Assembly: GCF_039555535.1 (NCBI RefSeq)
Contig: NZ_CP154630.1
Span: forward strand, 186,001 to 250,000
Source of the DNA: Stenotrophomonas maltophilia
GTDB taxonomy: Bacteria; Pseudomonadota; Gammaproteobacteria; Xanthomonadales; Xanthomonadaceae
Direction of reading: 5' to 3'
DNA: 64,000 bases
Made by a program: the position numbers and the translations under genes. Under the pieces are notes generated by a model. That model saw nothing but the letters and a program-made list of their open reading frames with translations. It was not told where the DNA came from and searched no databases. How positions within the stretch are numbered: position 1 is the stretch's first letter; each line of letters begins with the position of its first letter. This document shows, one piece after another, positions 47,717 to 56,279 of the stretch.

Positions 47717-48842
47717 GCGGGTACCTCGTCGGTTTGTCGCGCACCGGCTCACGGCCGGTGAAAAGTCCCGCCAGGCCGTGCAGCAGCCAGATCGCGTAGG
47801 CGAGCAGTACATACAGCATCGAGAAGGCCGCCGCCGGCACCAGCCACGCGCGTCGGTGGTGGACGGCGCTGATCACTGCCAGCAGCATGACGATGCCGAC
47901 CCAGAACAGGGGCATCACCGACAGTACAAGGCCACCGGGTCCGTGCAGCCGGGCCGCGCCGAACCATACCTGCAGCGACAGGACGATGCCGGCCAGGGCG
48001 AGCAGCATCATCGGCAGGATGCTGAAAAGGCCGAAGCGGGTCAGCAACAGGCGCCGATGCAGGCGCATGCATACCGCATAGCCGACGATCCAGCGTCGCC
48101 ATCGCCGCCACTCCTCCACCAGCGTGTTGCATTCCTGCGGGTAGACCACGCAGCGGACGCTCTGGCGAACCCGATAGCCCTGCGCAACCAGTGACCAGGA
48201 CATGTCCAGGTCTTCCACGCAGGTGCGATCGGAAAACCCGACCTTGCGCAGCACCGAAGTGCGGAACAGGCCACACGAACCGGAGACGATGAACGGTGCG
48301 CCGCCCAGCCATTGCTGGAAGCTGCGCTTGATCACGATCATCGGCAGTTTCAGGCTGGCGCGCACATGGGGGAGGAAGCCGGCACCTTGCAGACTGGAAG
48401 AAGGGATGCCGCCAACTGCATCGGCGCCGCGTTCGATCTCGTCCAGCAGATGGCCCAGGCCATGGCTGCGTGGATCGATATAGGTATCTGCATCGGTCAG
48501 GAACACCTGCTTGGCGGTCGCGTGCTGCAGCCCGTGCATCAGTGCACCGCCCTTGCCGGTGTTGGCCTGGTGCACGGCCACCAGACGCCCGGGCCAGCGT
48601 ACCTGCAGCGCATCAAGCACTTGAGCCGTGTTGTCGGTGGAACCATCGTTGACGCAGATCACCCGCGCCACGTAGGGGTTTTCCAACAGGCTGGCCAGCG
48701 AGCGCTCCAGGCACGGGGCTTCGTTGTAGGCCGGCACGATCGCGTCGATGCTGTACAGGCGGGTGCTGGGCCGGCGCGAGACCTGCACGCAGATGCGCAC
48801 CAGGATGAAGGCGCACATGGCCAGGAACAACAGTGTCTTCAT
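47703..48842 (-). CDS. Family 2 glycosyltransferase, membrane-bound (YaiP-like)
   Basis: A 379-residue processive-type GT2. One N-terminal span is followed by the GT-A domain with VPAYNEAPCLERSLASLL, CVNDGSTDNT, the DxD motif TDADT, the acceptor motif CVEDLDMS and an RRWRRW motif in place of QxxRW. Three or four C-terminal spans resemble PgaC/IcaA and YaiP. The start (ATG 48842, or GTG 48845) overlaps the PIG-L stop, so the genes are coupled. It probably polymerises or transfers an N-acetylhexosamine. Confidence 0.88.
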   Translation of the reverse strand: MKTLLFLAMCAFILVRICVQVSRRPSTRLYSIDAIVPAYNEAPCLERSLASLLENPYVARVICVNDGSTDNTAQVLDALQVRWPGRLVAVHQANTGKGGALMHGLQHATAKQVFLTDADTYIDPRSHGLGHLLDEIERGADAVGGIPSSSLQGAGFLPHVRASLKLPMIVIKRSFQQWLGGAPFIVSGSCGLFRTSVLRKVGFSDRTCVEDLDMSWSLVAQGYRVRQSVRCVVYPQECNTLVEEWRRWRRWIVGYAVCMRLHRRLLLTRFGLFSILPMMLLALAGIVLSLQVWFGAARLHGPGGLVLSVMPLFWVGIVMLLAVISAVHHRRAWLVPAAAFSMLYVLLAYAIWLLHGLAGLFTGREPVRDKPTRYPHVVE

Positions 48843-49453
48843 CACAGCACCAACCGGTATGGCAGGAAACCCTCGCTGGGCCCGATGCCGATCTGCTGAC
48901 CACGGAACTGCGCATGGCAGCGGAGGTGGCTTTCCTGCATGTAATGGCGATCGCCCTGGCTGGCATGCTCGCGCAGCGCGTGGATCTTCAGCTCCAGCTG
49001 CGCGCTGATGTCCTCGAACACCTGTGGCGCGAACTGCGGCAGGGTGCTGGGGCTCTCATAACAGAGGATCTGCGGAATGTGGCGGCAGGCGATGATCGAC
49101 GCTTCGTGGACGGTGCGATGGTCCTGGTGATGATCCTCGCCACACATCGTGTAGACGCGGCCTGGTCCGTTCACGGCGCAGGCCTGTTCGATCGACGCGA
49201 TGATGTCGTTGCGGCAGGCGGGGAATCGCGTGTCGGGGAAATCCTTCTGGATCACCTCGGCCACCCCGAGTCGGCGCAGCGCGCGATGCGATTCCTCGCT
49301 GCGATCGATGCCGGCGTGGCAGCCGCGGCCGCCGCGGCTGAGTACCAGTGCATGGATGCGTGAGCCGGCGCGGGCGAGCTTTGCCAGGCTGCCACCGCAA
49401 CCGAGTTCGATGTCATCTGGATGGGCGCCGATTGCCAGAATGTTCAATGTCAT
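48842..49453 (-). CDS. PIG-L family deacetylase (YaiS-like)
   Basis: A 203-residue zinc-dependent LmbE/PIG-L deacetylase. Zinc ligands are in AHPDD (10-14) and HHQDH (108-112). Family members remove acetyl groups from GlcNAc-containing lipids or small thiols. It is the first gene of the operon, directly coupled to a GT2. In E. coli the same gene content is yaiS-yaiP-yaiX-yaiO. Confidence 0.9.
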   Translation of the reverse strand: MTLNILAIGAHPDDIELGCGGSLAKLARAGSRIHALVLSRGGRGCHAGIDRSEESHRALRRLGVAEVIQKDFPDTRFPACRNDIIASIEQACAVNGPGRVYTMCGEDHHQDHRTVHEASIIACRHIPQILCYESPSTLPQFAPQVFEDISAQLELKIHALREHASQGDRHYMQESHLRCHAQFRGQQIGIGPSEGFLPYRLVL

Positions 49454-49618
49454 GGCTGTGTCCTAGCGGAAGCCGGGTTCGCGGCGGCCAGGCATGCTGC
49501 CCCCGCGTGAAGGAGGCGGGAACTATCTCAGCGTGAAAATGCAGCGGCTCTAGGATTAGTACGAAATTCGGGATTCGGGTAAGAATGGACGCTGCCTCAT
49601 GGCGAGCTCAGTGGGAAA

Positions 49619-50206
49619 ATGGCTCTGGAACTGTCGGAACTGAAGAATGAACTGGCCCGGCTTGGTGCCGAAAACGACGCCCGTGAAGTCGAACGCGGCC
49701 GCCGCATGCTCAACATCACACCGGATACGGGCGAATTCCTGGCGGTGCTGGTGCGTTTCGGCGCAGCGCGGCGGGTGCTGGAGGTCGGCACCTCCAACGG
49801 CTATTCCACGCTGTGGCTGGCTGAGGCCGCCGCCGCCATCGACGGCCACGTGACCACGCTGGAGTTCGCCGGGGACAAGGTGGCGATGGCACGTGCGAAC
49901 TTTGCACGCAGCGGTCTGGGCGAGCACATCACGCTGGTGCACGGCGATGCCGGGCAGTGGTTGGCTCAGGCTGGTGAGGACAGCATCGATCTGCTGTTCC
50001 TCGATTCGGACCGCGGGCAGTACGCCGGCTGGTGGCCGCAGCTGCGTCGCGTGCTGCGCCCGGGCGGCCTGCTGGTGGTGGACAACGCCACCTCGCACGC
50101 GGAAGAGATGGAACCGCTGCGGGCGCTGCTGGAGGCTGATCCGGACTTCAGCACCAGCCTGGTGCCGGTGGGCAATGGTGAACTGCTGGCCGTGCGCAAC
50201 GGCTGA
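49619..50206 (+). CDS. Class I SAM-dependent O-methyltransferase
   Basis: A 195-residue methyltransferase of the catechol-O-methyltransferase-like family. The SAM motif is VLEVGTSNGYSTLWLAEA (near 53), followed by VTTLEFAGDKV, LLFLDSDRGQY (acidic metal/SAM loop) and LRPGGLLVVDNAT. The substrate cannot be inferred. Confidence 0.87.
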   Translation: MALELSELKNELARLGAENDAREVERGRRMLNITPDTGEFLAVLVRFGAARRVLEVGTSNGYSTLWLAEAAAAIDGHVTTLEFAGDKVAMARANFARSGLGEHITLVHGDAGQWLAQAGEDSIDLLFLDSDRGQYAGWWPQLRRVLRPGGLLVVDNATSHAEEMEPLRALLEADPDFSTSLVPVGNGELLAVRNG

Positions 50207-50223
50207 TTGCCGTGCCGCCCCGC

Positions 50224-50270
50224 ATCGGGGTCAGAACCCTTTTCCGAAGGAAAAGGGTTCTGACCCCGAT
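50224..50270. repeat. Perfect 22-bp inverted repeat with three-base loop
   Basis: ATCGGGGTCAGAACCC... is perfectly inverted across a GAA loop. It is the most perfect member of the GGGGTC...GACCCC family in the window, between the methyltransferase and truC. Confidence 0.85.
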
Positions 50271-50286
50271 CTGCGATAATCCCGCG

Positions 50287-51030
50287 GTGAGCACCGAACC
50301 CGAGACCCTCGCCGCGGTCGAGACCGACACCGCGCCCCTGCAGCTGCTGAACCTGGATGAACGCCTGGCCGTGGTCAACAAGCCTGCCGGGCTGATGGTC
50401 CACGACAGCAAGCTGGCCCGTGGCGAAGACGATTTCCTGGCCGACCGCCTGCGCGAGCAGCTGGGCCGCCCGATCTTCCTGGTCCACCGGCTGGACCGGG
50501 CCACCAGTGGCTGCCTGCTGCTGGCCTTCGACCGCGATACCGCCAGTGCGTTGGGCAAGGCCCTGATGGGCGGCGAGGTGTTGAAGGACTACCTGACCGT
50601 CTGCCGCGGCTGGCCGGCCGAACTGTCCTGGCGGGTCGACCACGACCTCGACGGTGGCCCGGGCAAGCCGGTGAAGAAGCCGGCGATCACCGATTTCCAG
50701 CGCCTGGCCATCGGCGAGCTGCCGGTGCCGGTCGGCGAGTTCACCAGCTCACGGTACGCGCTGCTGCGCTGCCAGCCACAGACCGGGCGCTTCCGGCAGA
50801 TCCGCCGGCACCTCAAGCACCTGTCACATCACATGATCGGCGACACCAGCCACGGTGATGGCCGCCACAACCGCATCTTCCGCATGCAGGGCGTGCACCG
50901 CATGCTGCTGCACGCCGAGCGCCTGCGTTTCCCGCATCCTGATGGTGGCGTGGTCGATGTACGTGCGCCGCTGGACCATGGGTTCCAGAAGGCGCTGGAC
51001 CTGTTCGGCTGGCAGGTGGACGACGCCTGA
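50287..51030 (+). CDS. truC: tRNA pseudouridine(65) synthase TruC
   Basis: A 247-residue RluA-family pseudouridine synthase. Catalytic Asp70 is in HRLDRATSG, with VVNKPAGLMVHDS at the start of the fold and QTGRFRQIRRHLKHLSHHM later. These features and the size match TruC (modifies U65 of tRNA-Ile and tRNA-Asp). It starts with GTG 50287; the upstream frame is repeat DNA. Confidence 0.88.
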   Translation: MSTEPETLAAVETDTAPLQLLNLDERLAVVNKPAGLMVHDSKLARGEDDFLADRLREQLGRPIFLVHRLDRATSGCLLLAFDRDTASALGKALMGGEVLKDYLTVCRGWPAELSWRVDHDLDGGPGKPVKKPAITDFQRLAIGELPVPVGEFTSSRYALLRCQPQTGRFRQIRRHLKHLSHHMIGDTSHGDGRHNRIFRMQGVHRMLLHAERLRFPHPDGGVVDVRAPLDHGFQKALDLFGWQVDDA

Positions 51031-51044
51031 TGCTGCTGCGGTAA

Positions 51045-51093
51045 GCCGAGCGTGGGCTCGGCTCTACAGCCAGCGGCCGGGCGTGGCCCGGCG
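51045..51093. repeat. SMAG-type palindromes
   Basis: GCCGAGC-GTGG-GCTCGGC ending CTAC (51045-51066) and GCCGGGC-GTG-GCCCGGC (51076-51093), between convergent truC and the DUF2059 gene. Confidence 0.75.
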
Positions 51094-51100
51094 CACCCCG

Positions 51101-51628
51101 TTATTTCTTTTCCGGCTCGTTGACGATCGCTTCCAGGTCCTTCTGCAGGTCTGCGAACAGCGGCTGCATGCGCGCCTGGATCGCTACCATCACGTTCTGC
51201 ATCAGCGCCGGGGTCTTGTCCAGCAGGCTCTGGCCGGCCGCGCTCTCATAGAACTCGGCCATCGCCAGCACGTCTTCCTTGCTGAAGGTTTTCTTGTACA
51301 GGTCCACGTACATCGGCCGCAGCTGCTGCCACGACAGGGCCTGGCGCAGGGTCTGGCTGGTCCGTGCCTGGATCCGCTTGAGCTGTTCCTGCTGCTGGGC
51401 GTTGAGCTGGCGCTGCGCGGCCACCTGCTGGAACTGCTGCTGCTGCATCGCCTCGATCTGCGGCAGCATGGTGTCGATCATGCTCTGCGCGCGCGAGGCC
51501 GAGAGCAGGCGGTTGATGTCGCCGTCGGTCGGCGGTGCGGCCAGGGCCGGGACACTGGCCACGGCCAGCGCCAGCAACAGGGCAGCGCGGCGCAGCAGGG
51601 ATGGCAGGGCGGGTGCGGAGCGGGTCAT
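51101..51628 (-). CDS. DUF2059-family secreted protein
   Basis: A 175-residue protein with a signal peptide (LLLALAVASVPALA-AP). The mature helical domain contains the DUF2059 core YVDLYKKTFSKEDVLAMAEF and YESAAGQSLLDKTPALMQ. A Gln-rich helix (IEAMQQQQFQQVAAQRQL) precedes it. Periplasmic, function unknown. AGGAAG precedes ATG 51628. Confidence 0.88.
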   Translation of the reverse strand: MTRSAPALPSLLRRAALLLALAVASVPALAAPPTDGDINRLLSASRAQSMIDTMLPQIEAMQQQQFQQVAAQRQLNAQQQEQLKRIQARTSQTLRQALSWQQLRPMYVDLYKKTFSKEDVLAMAEFYESAAGQSLLDKTPALMQNVMVAIQARMQPLFADLQKDLEAIVNEPEKK

Positions 51629-51761
51629 GCGAAGCTTCCTGCGGTACATGGGATGGCCAGCATACCCGCAGCCAAGGCGAAGGCGGCGTGTTCGGTACCT
51701 GATCGGCGGCATACGGCGCGCGATGCGCACTCCGACACGTGGCTGCCGCTACAATGCGCGG

Positions 51762-52193
51762 ATGGGCAGTGGACCGGTCACCATCAGCGCGCAGCTTGAA
51801 ATCCCCGACGGCGAGATCGTCGAGCGGTTCGTGCGCGCCAGCGGTGCCGGTGGCCAGAACGTCAACAAGGTCTCCACCGCGGTGGAACTGCGTTTCGATG
51901 TGGCCAACTCGCCCTCGTTGCCCGACCCGTTGCGCGAGCGCCTGCTGGCGCGGCGTGACCGGCGCATGACCGGCGAAGGCGTGCTGGTCATCGACGCGCA
52001 ACGTTTCCGCACCCAGGATCGCAATCGCGAGGATGCGCGCGAGCGGCTGGCGGCCTTCATCCAGGCCGGGCTGAGCGTGCCCAAACCGCGCAAGGCCACC
52101 AAGCCGACCCTCGGGTCGAAACTGCGTCGTCTGGACGCCAAACGCGGGCGCGCGCAGATCAAGCGCGGGCGCTCATCACGTGACTGGGAGTGA
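51762..52193 (+). CDS. arfB: ArfB, alternative ribosome-rescue peptidyl-tRNA hydrolase
   Basis: A 143-residue release-factor-like protein. The GGQ motif is at 30-32 (SGAGGQNVNKVSTA), and the basic C-terminal tail (KPRKATKPT... to KRGRAQIKRGRS) enters the mRNA channel of stalled ribosomes. It hydrolyses peptidyl-tRNA on non-stop complexes. Length and tail are complete. Confidence 0.95.
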   Translation: MGSGPVTISAQLEIPDGEIVERFVRASGAGGQNVNKVSTAVELRFDVANSPSLPDPLRERLLARRDRRMTGEGVLVIDAQRFRTQDRNREDARERLAAFIQAGLSVPKPRKATKPTLGSKLRRLDAKRGRAQIKRGRSSRDWE

Positions 52194-52197
52194 TTGC

Positions 52198-52800
52198 TTG
52201 AACAAGCCGACTTCGTTGCTGCCGGCCGTGCCGCCGCAGATGCCACAGGTCAAACCCAACGCCTTCCTGCGCTGGCTGGCGCGCTGCACCCTGCGCATGG
52301 GCGGCTGGAAGGTGACCGGCACCCTGCCTGACATCCCGCGGCTGGTGTTCATCATCGCCCCGCACTCCTCCAACTGGGACGGCCTGTGGGGCATGGCGGC
52401 CAAGATCGCGCTGGGCATGAAGGTGAAGGTGCTGGGCAAGGCCTCGTTGTTCTGGTGGCCGCTGGGGCCGCTGCTGCACAAGCTGGGCGTGATCCCGCTG
52501 GATCGCAGCTCGCCGCAGGGCACGGTCGGGCAGGCGGTGGATCTGCTGTGCAACAACGAGAAGATGTGGTTCGCCATCACGCCCGAGGGCACCCGCAAGG
52601 CGGTGAAGGACTGGAAGGCCGGCTTCCTGAAGATCGCCCGGATGGCCGACGTACCGATCCTGGCCGCGTATTTCCACTATCCGGAAAAGACCATCGGCAT
52701 CGGCCCGCTGTTCACGCCCAGCGGCGATGACGCCGCCGACATGGCCGCCATCCGCGAGTTCTACCGGCCGTGGATCGGCAAGACCCGCGGCACGGTCTGA
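52198..52800 (+). CDS. PlsC-fold acyltransferase
   Basis: About 200 residues of the lysophosphatidate acyltransferase fold: catalytic HSSNWD (HX4D), then GVIPLDRSS and PEGTR. It transfers acyl chains to a lysophospholipid or related lipid at the inner membrane. The start is uncertain: TTG 52198 has GGGAG seven bases upstream, GTG 52180 and ATG 52240 are also possible. It follows arfB by four bases if TTG is used. Confidence 0.85.
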   Translation: MNKPTSLLPAVPPQMPQVKPNAFLRWLARCTLRMGGWKVTGTLPDIPRLVFIIAPHSSNWDGLWGMAAKIALGMKVKVLGKASLFWWPLGPLLHKLGVIPLDRSSPQGTVGQAVDLLCNNEKMWFAITPEGTRKAVKDWKAGFLKIARMADVPILAAYFHYPEKTIGIGPLFTPSGDDAADMAAIREFYRPWIGKTRGTV

Positions 52801-52911
52801 GCCGGCCACAGGCCGCCGCATAGACGCCACGTCCGGCACATGCCGGGCGAGCGCGACAGGAGTAGGGTGGAGGGCTGGTATTCCATACCATCTGCCCAAG
52901 GAGCGTTTTAC

Positions 52912-55068
52912 ATGTCGCGTACCGTAGTCCTGGCCGCCGCCATCAGCCTGGCGCTGGCGGCCTGTTCCGGCAAGGAGTCCACCCCCGTGTCCGATGCCCA
53001 GAAAGCCCCGGCCCAGCAGCCGGCCGAAGCCTCCACCAATCCGCTGCTGAGCGCCAGCACGCTGCCGTTCCAGGCGCCGCAGTTCGACAAGATCAAGGAC
53101 AGCGACTACCTGCCGGCCTTCGAGGAAGGCATGCGCCAGCACCTGGCCGACGTGCGCAAGATCGCCGACAGTAGTGAGCCGGCCACCTTCGACAACACCA
53201 TCGTGGCGATGGAGCGCAGCGGCGAGACGCTGACCCGCGTGTCGCGCATCTTCTTCGGCCTGGTCCAGGCCGATACCAACGACGCGCGCCAGAAGATCCA
53301 GGAAGAAGTGGCGCCGAAGCTGGCTGCGCACCAGGACGAGATCAATCTCGACCCGAAGCTGTTCGCTCGCGTGAAGTCGATCTATGACCAGCGCGACACG
53401 CTGGAACTGGATCCGGTGCAGAAGCGCCTGGTCGAGCATTACTACGACGGCCTGGTGCGTGCGGGTGCGCAGCTGTCCGACGCCGACAAGGCCTCGCTGC
53501 GCAAGCTCAACGTGGAAGAGACCACCCTCTCCACCCAGTTCCACACCCGTCTGGTGGCGGCGACCGCCGCTGCGGCCGTGGTTATCGACGACAAGGCAAA
53601 GCTGGCCGGCCTGGACGAGGACGCGATCAACAATGCTGCGGCCGCCGCCAAGGACCGCAAGCTGGATGGCAAGTTCCTGCTGCCGCTGCAGAACACCACC
53701 CAGCAGCCGGTGCTCGGCTCGCTGAGCGACCGCGACCAGCGCGCCGCTGTGCTGAAGGCCTCGGAAACCCGCGCCGAGCGCGGCGATGCCAACGACACCC
53801 GGCAGACCGTGCAGCGCCTGGCCCAGCTGCGTGCGCAGAAGGCCAAGCTGCTTGGCTTCGACACCTTCGCCGACTACCAGCTGGGCGACCAGATGGCCAA
53901 GACCCCGGCCGCCGCGCTGAAGCTGCTGACCGACACCGTGCCGGCCGCCACTGCCAAGGCCCGTGCCGAAGCCGGCGAGATCCAGAAGGTGATCGACGCG
54001 CAGAAGGGCGGCTTCCAGGTCGCCGCCTCGGACTGGGACTTCTACGCCGAGCAGGTGCGCAAGGCCAAGTACGATCTGGACGAGTCGCAGGTCAAGCCGT
54101 ACTTCGAACTGGACAACGTGCTGCAGAACGGCGTCTTCTACGCCGCCACCCAGCTGTACGGCATCACCTTCAAGCCGCGCACCGACATTCCGACCTACAA
54201 CCCGGACATGAAGGTGTACGAAGTGTTCGACAAGGACGGCACCTCGCTGGCCCTGTTCTACACCGACTACTTCAAGCGTGACAGCAAGTCCGGTGGCGCC
54301 TGGATGGACGTGTTCGTCGAACAGGACGGCCTGACCGGTGCCAAGCCGGTGGTCTACAACGTCTGCAACTTCACCAAGCCGGCCGCCGGCCAGCCTGCGC
54401 TGATCAGCTTCGACGACGTCACCACCATGTTCCATGAGTTCGGCCACGCACTGCATGGCATGTTCTCGAACGTGAAGTACCCGTCGATCGCCGGCACCGC
54501 CACCTCGCGCGACTTCGTCGAGTTCCCGTCGCAGTTCAACGAGCACTGGGCACTGGACCCGAAGGTGTTCGCCAACTACGCCAAGCACTACAAGACCGGC
54601 GAGGCGATGCCGCAGGAACTGGTCGACAAGATCCTCAAGGCACGCAGCTTCAACCAGGGCTATGCGACCACCGAGTACCTGTCGGCCGCACTGCTGGACC
54701 TGGCCTGGCACACGCAGAAGGCCGACGCGCCGCTGCAGGATGTCGGTGCCTTTGAAGCCAGCGCGCTGAAGAAGTTCAAGGTCGATCTGCCGCAGGTGCC
54801 GCCGCGTTACCGCACCACCTACTTCGACCACATCTGGGGTGGCGGTTACTCGGCCGGCTACTACGCCTACTTCTGGGCCGAAGTGCTGGATCATGACGCC
54901 TACCAGTGGTTCACCGAACACGGTGGCCTGACGGCGGCCAACGGCCAGGAATTCCGCGACAAGATCCTCTCGCGCGGCAACAGCGTGGAGCTGTCGACCC
55001 TGTACCGCGATTTCCGCGGCAAGGACCCGTCGGTGGAACCGCTGCTGAAGTTCCGCGGGCTGAAGTAA
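52912..55068 (+). CDS. dcp: M3-family peptidyl-dipeptidase (Dcp), lipoprotein
   Basis: A 718-residue zinc metallopeptidase. The zinc motif HEFGH is in MFHEFGHALHGM, with the third ligand Glu in the following helix region (SRDFVEFPSQF). The N-terminus is a lipoprotein signal (lipobox LALAAC, Cys17), placing it in the periplasm or outer membrane. It removes C-terminal dipeptides. ATG 52912 gives the lipoprotein signal and follows AAGGAG; a strong terminator follows. Confidence 0.95.
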   Translation: MSRTVVLAAAISLALAACSGKESTPVSDAQKAPAQQPAEASTNPLLSASTLPFQAPQFDKIKDSDYLPAFEEGMRQHLADVRKIADSSEPATFDNTIVAMERSGETLTRVSRIFFGLVQADTNDARQKIQEEVAPKLAAHQDEINLDPKLFARVKSIYDQRDTLELDPVQKRLVEHYYDGLVRAGAQLSDADKASLRKLNVEETTLSTQFHTRLVAATAAAAVVIDDKAKLAGLDEDAINNAAAAAKDRKLDGKFLLPLQNTTQQPVLGSLSDRDQRAAVLKASETRAERGDANDTRQTVQRLAQLRAQKAKLLGFDTFADYQLGDQMAKTPAAALKLLTDTVPAATAKARAEAGEIQKVIDAQKGGFQVAASDWDFYAEQVRKAKYDLDESQVKPYFELDNVLQNGVFYAATQLYGITFKPRTDIPTYNPDMKVYEVFDKDGTSLALFYTDYFKRDSKSGGAWMDVFVEQDGLTGAKPVVYNVCNFTKPAAGQPALISFDDVTTMFHEFGHALHGMFSNVKYPSIAGTATSRDFVEFPSQFNEHWALDPKVFANYAKHYKTGEAMPQELVDKILKARSFNQGYATTEYLSAALLDLAWHTQKADAPLQDVGAFEASALKKFKVDLPQVPPRYRTTYFDHIWGGGYSAGYYAYFWAEVLDHDAYQWFTEHGGLTAANGQEFRDKILSRGNSVELSTLYRDFRGKDPSVEPLLKFRGLK

Positions 55069-55074
55069 GAAACA

Positions 55075-55105
55075 AAAAACGGCGGGGGAAACCCCGCCGT
55101 TTTTC
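55075..55105 (+). terminator. Rho-independent terminator of dcp
   Basis: ACGGCGGGG (55079-55087) pairs with CCCCGCCGT (55092-55100), then TTTTCTTTCT; A-run on the other side makes it potentially bidirectional. Confidence 0.93.
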
Positions 55106-55110
55106 TTTCT

Positions 55111-55214
55111 GTAGAGCCGAGCCCGTGCTCGGCTGATGTTTCCTGGAAAGGCAGCCGAGCATGGGCTCGGCTCTACAAAGGCGGAAAAGCCAGTCGAGCA
55201 TGGCTCGACGCTAC
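55111..55214. repeat. Three SMAG-type palindromes
   Basis: A GTAG...CTAC pair with GCCGAGC arms (55111-55176) followed by a single GTCGAGC-AT-GGCTCGAC palindrome ending GCTAC (55191-55214). Confidence 0.8.
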
Positions 55215-55223
55215 ACCAGCGGT

Positions 55224-55670
55224 TTACGTCCCCACGTGCACCCGATTGGCCTGCTCGGCCAGCCCCAGGTGATCCAGCGCGATGTCCAGCGCCAGCACAT
55301 AGCTCTGCGCGCCATACCCTGCAGCAATGCCCAGTCGATGGCCGACACCAGCCGGCAGGCACGGCTCGGCCACCGCGCCGTCGTCATGCACTTCCACGTA
55401 CGCGTTGTGCAGATAGGGCAGCAGACGCTGCAGGCGCAGGCTGTTGGCGCACGCGCCCGGATCGAGCAGCGTCACCTCGCCGCGGCTGTGGTCGGCCACG
55501 CGCAGTGCATCCAGCAGTTCCTGTTCCGAACCACAGGCACGGATCGCCACGCTGGTGCCGGCGTCGATCGCACGATGCACCAGCGACTTCAGCACCGGCG
55601 CCGGCAGCGGCATGGCGGTACGGATCAACGCACCGGCGGCTTCCGGGCCACGGATGATGAAGATCGACAT
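55224..55670 (-). CDS. AroQ-fold protein, catalytic residues lost (paralogue 1)
   Basis: A 148-residue protein that follows the type II dehydroquinase (AroQ) pattern: opening SIFIIRGPEAAG in place of the GPNLN loop, then RACGSEQELLDAL (for RQSNHEGELID), LLDPGACANS (for INPGAYTHTS), YVEVHDDG (for VEVHLSN) and GYGAQSYVLALDIAL (for GFGADGYRLALRAL). The catalytic Asn, Tyr, Arg and His of AroQ are all replaced, so it should not dehydrate dehydroquinate. The upstream neighbour, three bases away, shows the same fold trace. The alignment was done by eye. Confidence 0.6.
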   Translation of the reverse strand: MSIFIIRGPEAAGALIRTAMPLPAPVLKSLVHRAIDAGTSVAIRACGSEQELLDALRVADHSRGEVTLLDPGACANSLRLQRLLPYLHNAYVEVHDDGAVAEPCLPAGVGHRLGIAAGYGAQSYVLALDIALDHLGLAEQANRVHVGT

Positions 55671-55673
55671 GGC

Positions 55674-56075
55674 TCAGCCCTCCTGCGCCAGGCGGCGACC
55701 GACAATGGCCAGCGACAGCGGATAGCCGGCCTGCTGGCTGCGCTGGTCGATCACCACTGCGGCGGGGCCATGCTGCAGGCGCAGGCGCGCATCCAGGCCA
55801 AGCTCGCTGGGCGACTGCAGCTCGATGTACTGCGCCGGCAGACGTTCCAGCGCCGCCTGCAACGCACCGCCCTCGGCCTGCCATTGCGCTTCGTCGGCCA
55901 CGCCGACATCCAGCAGCACCCAGTCGGCCGAACGCGCCTGCGGCTGGCACAGGCACTGGCGTACTTCGGACAGGCTGGCGCAATCGCTGCACAGCACGCG
56001 ATGGCCGGCCAGCTGCGCCGGCAGCTGCGGACGCGGCGCCGACGAAGACGCGTGGCGGATCACCAGGAGGGTCAT
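55674..56075 (-). CDS. AroQ-fold protein, catalytic residues lost (paralogue 2)
   Basis: A 133-residue protein ending three bases before the next gene. It shows the AroQ-like path LLVIRHASSS, ADWVLLDVGVAD, YIELQSPSELG and a final AGYPLSLAIVGRRL helix, again without the catalytic Asn/Tyr/His set. Similarity to the other protein is in layout more than in identity. The two genes form a tight operon and may make a hetero-oligomer. Other small alpha/beta folds are possible; confidence in the fold is moderate. Confidence 0.55.
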   Translation of the reverse strand: MTLLVIRHASSSAPRPQLPAQLAGHRVLCSDCASLSEVRQCLCQPQARSADWVLLDVGVADEAQWQAEGGALQAALERLPAQYIELQSPSELGLDARLRLQHGPAAVVIDQRSQQAGYPLSLAIVGRRLAQEG

Positions 56076-56185
56076 ACAACACCTTGCGGAATGCGCCCTG
56101 CGGCGCGGTGGGCACACGATGCGCGCGGCGGCCGTAAAGGTGCGATGCCCTTGGCCGGCCCCGCGCGTAAAACCCTCGACAAGCA

Positions 56186-56208
56186 GCCGAGCGTAGGCTC
56201 GGCTCTAC
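56186..56208. repeat. SMAG-type palindrome
   Basis: GCCGAGC-GTAG-GCTCGGC ending in CTCTAC, upstream of the signal peptidase gene. Confidence 0.75.
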
Positions 56209-56279
56209 AGGATCGTGGCGCGGGAACCTCTCCCGCCCGCCTGTGGTCTGATGCAGCTACCACCCACCCGGAGCCTGCC

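Noticed and set aside
52159..55362. 1067-codon minus-strand frame opposite dcp
   Set aside because: Antisense to a lipoprotein metallopeptidase with HEFGH; no start context or domains of its own.
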